A stretch of 64,000 nt of DNA from Cliona cf. orientalis (taxonomy: Eukaryota; Porifera; Demospongiae; Clionaida; Clionaidae): positions 8,562,501-8,626,500 of the forward strand of contig OZ005698.1 in the NCBI GenBank assembly GCA_963930775.1, given 5' to 3'. Positions 21,301 to 30,400 of the stretch are shown here, in pieces. Every line of letters starts with the position of its first letter. Position 1 is the first letter of the stretch. The translations under genes were made by a program, and so were the position numbers. The notes beneath the pieces are model-generated. The model was not told the origin of the DNA. It saw only the letters and a program-made list of their open reading frames with translations, and ran no database searches.

Positions 21301-24300
21301 TATACCATCAGATACTGGATGATATTCGGATGCCTCAGTGTGCTGAGAAATTCGCACTCTCGCTCGAACCTCTTGATGGGAAGTCTGTGCTCTCTTTTGA
21401 GACCTTGTACAAGTTTGCTTGTGGCAGGATCGAAGAGTGTTTCGTGCATGATTTTGGCAGCACAGATGAGATCGTCACATTTTGCCTTGCAGACCTTTCC
21501 ATACGATCCTATGCCAAGGGTCTGGTCTTTGTATAGATGTACGGCCTTGAAAGCGATGGCATCTTGAGGCGTACTCTTCTGCGATTGTAGATAATGCGCC
21601 ATTTTCCACACACCCTCAACTGTTGTTTACGCGTACTAAATGGCCTGTTTTCACTATGCATGATTAATATTATAACTGTAGGAGTACAACGTATAATATT
21701 ATTATAATACTGTTCTTGTACCCAAATGGGAATAGATTTGTCAAACGTATAAAGTTTTTCCTATGTATAATCACAACAATCACATCACAAAGTAAATAGT
21801 ACGTCTTGTTGATAGATCACCATGCATAAACAACGTCATCATGGACGTGCATTTTGGACAACAAGCTACATGTACATGAAGTTATTAAACAGCTTCTATG
21901 ATGTATACACAGCAGTAAACTCAGACCAACATTCCATACCAAGAATATGTTAGGATAATTCTCCTGTCAATAACTACCTCATGTATGCATGTTCTTAGTC
22001 AGTAGCCATGCTCATGCACACAATAATAATTATTACTAGGAAGATGATATCATCAGGCAGAGCGAGCCTTTGCTCATGGCATCTCCAGGGTTTTTATTTG
22101 TAATTCGTGAAGTGTTGTAATATTGCCTCAGTCACTATTAAAGTCTACTCCAATACAAAAATTACAAGGCTATCAAACTTCCTCTGGGTTGCCACAACCT
22201 ACAGTAGCTACTAAAGATTGCTTCCGGTTTCTTGTGTATTTGGGGCTCGCCCCGAATTTAATTTAGGGGAATATTCACATACCCACACAGTGTACCACGA
22301 CAGCATCACTGTTGCACGTATTCTGCGGCTGTGCTACGTCCCCCATCACATAGTGGATCTCTCGCTCCAAAGAATCCTCCCCCTCCTCATCATCTTCTTC
22401 CTCTTCCTCCTCCTCACTGGAGCTCTCCAGGGACACATTCAGGGAGGTGTAGCCATGACGCTGCCAACGCTCTTGTCTGGAATATGTGAATTATTAGAGG
22501 AAATACGAGTAAAGGGTACCGGTACGGTTCAGAATGTGAACTAATAGACTATACCATATTATTATGCAGAGTACTGTGTTTACGCTAATAGAACGAAAGC
22601 TAAAAAAATAAAATTATGATGTGTGATTTTCTGGTAAAGGTTGTCACACGCTCCATTAAGATATACACTATAAAAAATCCTAGAATGTGAATTTTCTTGT
22701 TTTAATTAGATCATGTGTTTTATTAGCATAAACATGGTAGCTTACTTCTTTCTTAACTTTTCTTCCTGCCTTTGTCTCTCCTTTTCTTCCAGCAGTCTGA
22801 TCTTTTTCAACTTGGCTTCTTCACGCTGTATTCACAATCAAACTTCATTGAGCAATCGTTATCATCGGTAGATCATAATTTTGGTAGACACCAATGTCCA
22901 TGCAGCCCCAAATCTTAGCGCCAAAACGTGAACTCACTCACCTTCTTTCTCCTGTCTTCCAGCTGCTCTGGTGTGAGAGGTTTTCTCTTTCTTGTTGCAG
23001 CTGCTGCTAGCTCGAGTCCAGCTGTGGCCGGCAGTCGATGTTCACTGCGTAGCACTCGCTCACCCAGTTCAGTCTCGGACAACTTCAACTGCTCTGCAAG
23101 ATGGTATCAATCACTGAAGCACCAATTCTCCACACTTCCCCTCCATCCACCCCAAAATAAATGAGAATATGGTATTTGAAACTATCGGTACCTGCTAGAA
23201 GCTGGTCAAAGCTTTTCTTGTCTTCATCACTACTCTTGGAGTAATCTTCTCCTTCATACACATACATGTTATCTGGACCTGTACACATTAAAATTAATGT
23301 ATATGAAAAATAGTCGTTTTAGCAGAGATGTACCTTTGTTATCTTCTGAGGTATCCTCCATCTTGAAGTCAGCCTGAGCAGCTGTGGCCTTCTCCTTTTC
23401 CACCAACCACTGGCCATTCTCACTGCCTCCAAGAATGCTAACACACAACGTGATTGTGACAATTATAATCATTAATTGTTCAATGAATCATATACGGTAT
23501 GTTTATTACCTCTCAAAATCTTCATCTACGATGGTACTGCAAAAGATTCACAAACATACATGAAATATTCACATTATTAGACTAGCCACTGCCATTGGCT
23601 GTATATGTGTACATGTACCTCTCTTCGCTCTGTAGGAGATGGTCCAGCCCAAACTTGAGTATATCGGCCAATTGTGTGGTGTTCTCACCAACAGCAGTTG
23701 CTCCGGACGACGATGATGATGCCGTGCCATGAGAAAACTATGACATGACAGGAAGGAATTTAGGAATAAATTAATGAAGATCAGGTGTGCTATGAATCAG
23801 GCTCAAGTCTGTCCATGTAGCTACATGTACAAGTTTCCTTAGTCATGTGGTGAAAGTTTTCATAATCAGCAAGCCATGGCAACTAGGTCTGACTATACCT
23901 GTCCTCCCTCGATGACTGTGTTGGTTAACTCCAGTTTCCTGTGAGCCCTCTTCAGCACTATCTCTTCAACGGAGTGACGACCAACCAATCGAATCACCTT
24001 CACTGGCCTGAATACACAAGGTACACATAATTATTATTATTATGAAATAGTCACTGGCACTTTTGGACCTAGTTTGTCCAATGCGGTGGGCTCTAGCTGC
24101 AGCCTGGAGGTCGTTTTGGGGATTGAAATCCGAGTCGATGAAAACGACTGTGTCAGCTCCGGCTAGGTTGAGGCCCTGCCCACCGGCTCTAGTGCTCAGC
24201 AGAAATATGAACGTTTCTTGGTCCTCGGAGAAATTCTTGACCGCCAGAAAACGCTCCTCCCCTCGAACAGAACCATCAAGGCGTTCATATGAGTACCCTG

Positions 24301-27117
24301 TGCATAAGTACATGTAAGTTCATCAAACAAAGCTAATGGTACTATGATGGTGCTAAAAATGTAAAATTGTATTATCAGCATAAATGAGCCATTTTAGAGA
24401 TTTTGAACCATTTTTGAGTCATTAGGACAAATGAGATTTACGCACTATATAAACATCTACTGGCACGTTAGGTATTGTATATAATACCAGTGTCCTCCCA
24501 TCACAACTGTTATTACACACCTCTGTATCCAAGGTAGTCCTGAATGATGTCGAGCATTCTTGTCATCTGTGAGAACATGAGTACTCTATGGCCACGAGGC
24601 TGTAGGTAGCCTAGGAGACGGTCTATCACAAAAAGCTTACCTACTCCAATAAAAAAAATATATATATGACAGTAAACTGGTTGGCTCAACATTAGCAAAA
24701 GAACACCCCTCTATAATAACACTCTTAAGCTGTCCCTAGCTAAGGGTGTCTGAAATAGAGGGAATTATTTTTTGACTGACCACTGGCATCGACTAGATGT
24801 TCTCCCAGCTCAAAGGGCTCCGGCTCGATCCCATCAAAGAGGTAGGGATGGTTGACACACTTTCGCAGCTGGATCAAGATGTTCATTAGCCTTGTCTTGC
24901 TACCAGCATCACCAAAAGCAGCTATAACATGATGGAAATATAGCTGCTTCAATGTATGGGAATACCATGGGAAAAATCCATGCATTAAGCCTTACCAATG
25001 TCTTTTGTGAGTATTGCCTTGTAGCACTTCTTCTGCAGTGCGGAGAGGCCGGTGTAGAGGATCACTTCACTCTTCGCTGGGAGGTCTAGCAGCACCTACA
25101 TGCAAGTTAGAAGGAATGGCCATGGCATACTAAGAAGTTGAGGATCTTGAACGTGTAGTCTTTTTACCTCTGATTTGACTCGTCGTAAGAGGAATGGCTC
25201 AAGAATAGTGTGAAGAGACGATGTCACTTCATCGTCTAAACAAAAGTAAAAAATATATAGCTACCAGTAGCTATAATAACATGTCAGTGGATTTATAAGA
25301 GCACCTTTCACATCAGAGAACGCTTCCACAAACCTCTCCTGTCTTCCAAGTGGAAATAGTTTTGGTGCAACGAAGGAGAGGAGAGAATACAGCTACATAT
25401 TACATTTTTGGGGAGGGGAGATGAAAATAATCATTTAGTGCCAGAGTACTCTATGATTACGAGTTTCAGCATGTACCTCACTCAGGTTGTTTTGCACAGG
25501 AGTTCCAGTCAGCAGGAGAGAGAAAGGAGTATTGAACTACGAGCAAGAATATAAAGTAGCTAAAATACTGAACGAGTATAAATATAATAGGCACATGGAG
25601 TCATATGTACTTGCTTCAACTGTGAGTAGAGAATAGATGAAGAATTCTTTAGCCTATGACCCTCGTCCACGATGAGACATTGCCATGGAAACCTACATGT
25701 ATAAGTAATGCAGTGGACAGTTCTATGAGGTGACAATGGAACTCACTTTTGAAGAAAGCTGGCATCTTTTATCACTATCTGCAAACACAGTATCAAATAA
25801 GTACGCTATACAGGTACAATATATTTCATACATGCATACATATTATGCTATCCTTGTCCTTGGGTTCCACACAGATGAGACTATACAAATACATGTACAT
25901 GTTGAGTCTATCTTTTAAAGTACCAGTGACCTCATAGTGGCAGAGCAAGACGTGGAATGGGAACGAGGCTTTGGTCCACCCGCCAGGCTGCCGTGCAACG
26001 ATGGAGGTGATCTCCTCTCTCTGACCCTCTCTCGCCTCCTTCCCTCCTGATCCATAGGTCATCACCTTAAGGTGAGGAGCAAATCTGGATATAATAATTA
26101 CACAGTGTAGTGAAAGTGCTCCCAGTGGCCGACTGAAGTTACCTAGAGAATTCCAATTCCCAGTTCTTGATGACTGACAGAGGAGCCAATACCAGAAATG
26201 GACCAGAGATGTTCTTTGCTCCGTGCAAGTACACCAGGAGCGAAATGGACTGTCAAGAAATCAACATACCGGTACTAAATTTTAAGGTAATCTCATGGTA
26301 CAGATTAGTCTCGTGACCCAGCCCCCTAAACGTACGCGAAAAGGGGTCTGGTAACATTGTGTACAACGAGTTGTCGCAGCGGAATGCAATAATTGCGTAC
26401 TTGCGGTTTCGCATTTTAAATTCGAAAACTATTCTACTTTTTGCTGGCCAAAACGACCTGTTTTACGATCGCTATCGTTTCTACGATAGTTTTGTTGCCT
26501 CTATCACTCACCATTTCGAAGTAAATCTTCAGAGTTCGAACAGTCTCTCGTTTGAATTTGAAACTACAGTCAGCTTTTTGCGTCCAGGACTGTTCTATTT
26601 TTGCTTGCCATCAGTCCTTCGGATCGTTTTGTCGTCTTTGCCGCACACACTAAGTGACTTCTCGAGTAGATCAGTAGATCTTTGGTGCTGGTGGAGCACG
26701 AGCTCAAGAGAAAAAAGACGCATATGTTTATAATACGCGAATATATAATTTTAGCGATTTGATTGCAAATGGAGCGATCTGATTGGTCGCGCCACATTCC
26801 AGAGTTTGGGACAACTCGTTGTGCACAATGTTGCCAGACCCCTTTTTCGCGTGCGTTTAAGGGGGCTGGGCTACGAGACTAGGTACAGATGTCCTGACAC
26901 AGCAAACCTGCAAAGTCTTTCCTAGTCCCATTTCATCACCAAGTATGCAGCCATGGCCATTCGAGTGTCTCTGGACTAGCCAGGAGAGGCCATCCAGCTG
27001 GTAGGAACGGAGCTTCACGCTGCAAAGACCCCATCCATCCAGATCAGACTGACTCAGATTCTTCACTGGTCCTCTGAAACTCGAGGAAGCCTTGTTGACT
27101 GCTCGAACAAACTCCAT
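17843..27117 (-). CDS. CHD1L: CHD1L/ALC1 chromatin remodeller with macro and BRCT-like domains
   Basis: Twenty-five exons, 1031 aa, all phases consistent. Exons (high to low): 26908-27117, 26143-26249, 25931-26084, 25747-25778, 25611-25692, 25477-25536, 25305-25392, 25168-25235, 24996-25095, 24781-24921, 24521-24640, 24069-24297, 23899-24007, 23619-23737, 23510-23536, 23334-23437, 23192-23278, 22942-23093, 22746-22825, 22283-22476, 18817-18986, 18638-18752, 18445-18553, 18060-18366, 17843-17974. It tracks human CHD1L closely: GDEMGLGKT (Walker A), VDEGH (residues 176-180, human DEAH), [38 protein letters not shown], the linker, then a macro domain ([45 protein letters not shown]). Unlike human CHD1L (897 aa) it continues into an XRCC1-type BRCT-like domain. 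ALC1 binds PAR through the macro domain and slides nucleosomes at DNA damage. Confidence 0.95.
19158..21602 (-). CDS. Intronless protein kinase with coiled coil and kelch repeats, nested in CHD1L intron
   Basis: A single exon of 814 aa, starting at the ATG at 21602 (the codons further upstream are not ATG). The kinase domain (about 25-300) has the glycine loop GIGSYGKV, lysine K50 (CAAKI), [16 protein letters not shown] and [11 protein letters not shown], so all catalytic residues are present; the style is tyrosine-kinase-like. A long heptad-rich coiled coil follows (about 345-490). The C-terminal third has about five kelch repeats ([44 protein letters not shown]). The gene lies wholly inside the CHD1L intron 18987-22282 on the same strand. 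Lack of introns suggests retroposition or intron loss. Substrates are unknown. Confidence 0.93.
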   Translation of the reverse strand: MAHYLQSQKSTPQDAIAFKAVHLYKDQTLGIGSYGKVCKAKCDDLICAAKIMHETLFDPATSKLVQGLKREHRLPIKRFERECEFLSTLRHPNIIQYLMVYIDPDTGLPALLMELMDTNLTHFLEIASQPLPYYVQVNLCHDITLALSFLHSNSIIHRDLSGNNVLLISHVRAKVTDFGMARLGDYSPQISQLTFTMCPGTDAYMPPEAVKEEPDYSEKIDCFSFGVIVLQILTREFPKPGSRRKEVDISHPGLPSGTFEVRVSEIERRQNHIGKIDPNHPLLSIALDCLKDKDTERPLAQQLCERMASLKQNPKYEESKSQTCQAKAAPELQGPETAATREKGNKKELDLLRQRHVAEVEGLERVIHMQTTQLEDRELTIQRKDTIIGTAEDEIEQLRQQCQELQFRAVQYQEEIGSNQLELQRLDTYIIGKDEMIKERERQLKEQMETSEQVISQFEERVHELEHQLKSLQDYQRPRARPQGQAQADSDQQNETGSLQEAEVIDIKLNWREGPKAPYRMSSFYGVAVDGNSVYFKPGGREVYECRASKDWSQLPDCPFSHCPLVVVNKLLTLVGGSQQDIYSNKLLSLTGEGSSIARKRWTEEFPPMPTKRSNTAAICTGTSLIVAGGQGKGAPVMATVEVMNTWTNQWSTAAHLPEPMWAASTAMCGDRVYILGGWDKNRSTFVCSLSALLHSCKSKSSTLTKRRFKAQHSRKDDAGSVWKRTANVPVTWFACVSFNNQLLVIGGLDSDNKPITNIHVYNPSANAWEVVSQTLVARRQCFAAVLPDNQLMVVGGITDTGDSTDAVEIATTQ
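21603..22282. other. Gap between kinase start and CHD1L exon 20
   Basis: AT-rich sequence inside the CHD1L intron, presumably holding the kinase promoter. No ORF, RNA or repeat beyond short AT tracts was recognised. Confidence 0.4.
26306..26881. mobile_element. 576-bp MITE with about 70-bp terminal inverted repeats
   Basis: The left end (TAGTCTCGTGACCCAGCCCC..., to about 26375) is inverted at the right end (about 26810-26881, ending GGCTGGGCTACGAGACTA). It is flanked by a perfect 9-bp direct repeat, GGTACAGAT (26297-26305 and 26882-26890). It lies in CHD1L intron 1, 26 bases downstream of exon 1 in transcript sense. Internal ORFs have no recognisable transposase, so it is non-autonomous. Long TIRs with a 9-bp duplication suggest a Mutator-like origin, not proven. 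Confidence 0.9.
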
Positions 27118-27471
27118 AGCCTCCAATTAGCGCACAGGAACACGCCCCAGTTCCGTAATTACTGTTGCAGACGTCAACCAGCCCCACCCCTAGCGTGGAT
27201 GCAGATTGATCGCGCATGCGTACTACGTCCCAATGCCAAGCGGTATAGCTAATTATAGAACGGAGATCGGATTACACAACTGATGAACGAGCACTTTTTA
27301 ATACAGGGGGGTTTTTCATTTTTGCCGAGTCACTTGTTTACAAAAATTCTGCTATATAATCTGCATTCCTGGCCAGCTCAGATAGTAAGTTATATCATAT
27401 CAGTTCAAGTGAAGTCGTCTGCTCTTAGTCCGATTTTTAATATCATTTGTTTACACGCTACAGCTGTACCA
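27118..27471. promoter_or_regulatory. Bidirectional promoter between CHD1L (-) and ZNFX1-A (+)
   Basis: The two start codons are 354 bases apart and face away from each other. An NRF1-like core, CGCGCATGCGTA, lies at 27211-27222. A GTAAGT donor near 27386 and an acceptor ending ACGCTACAG near 27463 suggest a 5' UTR intron for ZNFX1-A. The block from about 27180 is copied upstream of ZNFX1-D (about 54605-54900). Confidence 0.6.
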
Positions 27472-30400
27472 ATGAATCAGGGTCGCCGCGCTCGCGGTGG
27501 GCACGCCCCAGGTCTGCTCGTGGATATTGGTGAACAATTTCAGAGATTAGAAGTGGCTGATCCGGCTCCCAGAGGTCGAGATCATCGAAGGAGAAACGGT
27601 GGTGAAGGAAACCCGAGAAGAAGAGGCGGAGGACGAGGAGCTGGTGGTCGTCGTGCGTCCAGAGATCGAGACGGTTCCGCAAATTTGGGGGATGCCCCCA
27701 TAGCTCGCGCAGCTGCAGACGCCCGCGGAGGCTTCCGTGGTGGGCGGGGGCGCGGAGCCCGCGGGGGTCGCGGGGGAAGGGGACGTGGAAGAAGATCAGA
27801 GGGAGCACAAACTAGTGCTGTGAAGTTCTTGACAAGGGATGACATTGACAAACTTGCTTGCTCTGGTCCCAGCGAAATCGTTGCTTGTATCGCAGAGAAT
27901 GATGGAGGGTTTTTGAATGCATTCAGCCAACCATTTAATTCTGAAAATCCGAAAACACTCAAATGTTTGATCAAGCTCCTCTACCTACTGGTAAAAAGTG
28001 ACGACAATCAACTTGCATCCCGTATTATTGCTGAGATATTCAACGATGCAAGTGGAACTTCGGTCTTTCTGAGAAATTTGGAAGTGACAATAAGGAAAAT
28101 GCCCACGGAGGATCGTGAGTTTATCCGACGAGAGAATATACAATGCCTGCATTACATTGTTGAAATAGGAAGTTTTGCACTATTGAGTGTACCTCAGTCG
28201 GTTATGTACACATTTCCTTATATGTCACTGCATGGCACCGCACAAAAGTTGTCACGAGGAGGAGAGAGTGTTGGCTCACTGCTTCAAAAGTCGCAGAAGT
28301 TGGTCGATGATTTTTCCAATGCCGTGGACCAGTCATGCCCCCAGCAGCCAGCAGCAATGGATGAAGACGTTCCAGATTACCCGCCGCCACCCGAGAACTT
28401 CACTACTATCCCAGTCTTGCCAACAATTAAAGCATTACAGCCAAGCAGAGATCCACCCTATCTAAGGCCAAACATCATCAAAGGAGCATATACAGATTGG
28501 GAGCACTACCTCGATGTGCAATTCAGATTGATGCGTGAAGATTTTGTGGCTCCACTAAGGGATGGAATTTCTCAGTGCACAGAAGATGTAGAGAGAAAGC
28601 ATCTCTCAGAGGTACGAGTTTATGATGGGGTCAGTTTTTGTAGTCCAGTGTGCACGTATTCAGGTATTGGATTTCAGATTCGTTTTGACGTTTCTAGGCT
28701 CCAGAGAGTGAACTGGGAGCACTCAAAGCGACTTATTTTTGGCTCACTCTTATGCCTGTCCAGTGATGATTTTCAGACAATACTGTTTGCCACCGTAGCA
28801 AAACGTGATGCGAAGCTCTTAGCAGAAGGCTTAGTGTCTATACAGTTCGAAGCAGATGTGCTTGAAGAGGTCTTCCAGATAGACCCTGATCAGCGTTTTG
28901 TAATGGTAGAGTCCACTGCTTACTTTGAGGCCTACCGTCACATCCTTGAAGGTCTCAAACGAGCCTCCCTTTATCACCTCACAGACAGACTTCCAATTTT
29001 TAAGCGGTATTTAGTTGACAGTGAGCTCAGTCCCCCAATTGCAGTGCCCAGATATCTACGTTTCTCTGAAAATCCAGTGTTACGGCTTAAAGAGGTCCTA
29101 TGCATTGAGAATAGTAGTCCAGATGTTGTCGTAACTGACCCAAAGAGCTGGCCTGCATGTGAAAACACTTGCTTAGACCCTTCCCAGCTCTCTGCTTTTC
29201 GTGCTGCACTTACACAAGAAGTATCCATTATTCAGGGACCTCCAGGAACAGGGAAAACGTACATTGGTCTGAAAATTGTTGAAGCTTTAATGGCCAACAG
29301 ACAAAAATTGAACAATTTTCCCATCTTAGTACTCTGCTACACCAATCATGCCCTGGATCAGTTTCTCGAGGGCATCCAGAAAATCAAACAAGAGCAGAAG
29401 CTTTATAAGCTGAATATAGTGAGAATTGGTGGACGATGTAAAACAAAGAGCTTGGAAAGTTGTGTTTTAAAAACAAAAATTGATGAACTCCGATCTATGA
29501 AGCTCATACCCACTAATTTGCATAAGCCGGCTGCCAATTGTCGAAGAGAAATCAGAATGTATAATGAGAGAATTGAAAGAGCTATAAAGAGTGTTGAGAT
29601 TACCCAAAATGGTGACAAAGTCTTCAGACTTCCCATCATTCAACAGTATATTCGTAGTGATCACCTTTTCCAGCTGACTGAGGAGAGGCCAACCGAAAAA
29701 GGCAGAGAAGTTGACGTGTGGCTGAATCTGTGGTATGTCTTTGAAGGAGAAGAAGAAAAAGGGGAACAGGCCATTGCAAAAGAACCTCAGGCTGTTGAAG
29801 ATGAGATGGAAAAGGATGATGCTGAACCAAATTCTGATGATGAATACATTCAAGTTGATGCAGAAGCGTATCGGCTTGAGGAAGACAGGATGATTGAAGG
29901 AGAAGAATTTGAATTACCTAAATCTGACAATGTGCATGATGATTTATATTCATCCAATGCATCTCAACAACACCGAAAAGATGACACACAATGGCAAGTC
30001 ATACAAATTAACGAAGATAAACGGAAGAAAAGAATCAGATATGGCCATTCACATCAGCCGATGACACAGGCTGAAGTTGATACAGTAACTAACATTTGGA
30101 AACTGAGCTTGAAGAACCGTTGGCGTCTCTACCTATATTGGGTGAATCAGTTGATAAGGAACCAGAAGCAACTCATTGCAAGAACAGCAAGGCTGTACAA
30201 TGAAGCATGCAGGCGGCACACTCAATGCCGCCACGAAATTGATGCCTATGTAATCCAGGGAGCAGACATTGTTGGAATGACAACAACTGGAGCTGCAAAG
30301 TACAACCATATCCTGTCAAGGATTTATCCAAAAGTTGTAATCATAGAGGAAGCAGCTGAAGTATTCGAAGCTCACGTGTTCACCTCTCTCACTCCAAGTG

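Noticed and set aside
26359-26733. 124-aa ORF inside the 576-bp MITE
   Set aside because: No transposase motif, short, and wholly inside a non-autonomous element.
27458-27974. Antisense ORFs over the ZNFX1-A N-terminus
   Set aside because: GC-rich RGG-coding DNA leaves the opposite strand open; the plus frame is clearly the coding one. The same holds for antisense ORFs under copies B, C and D.
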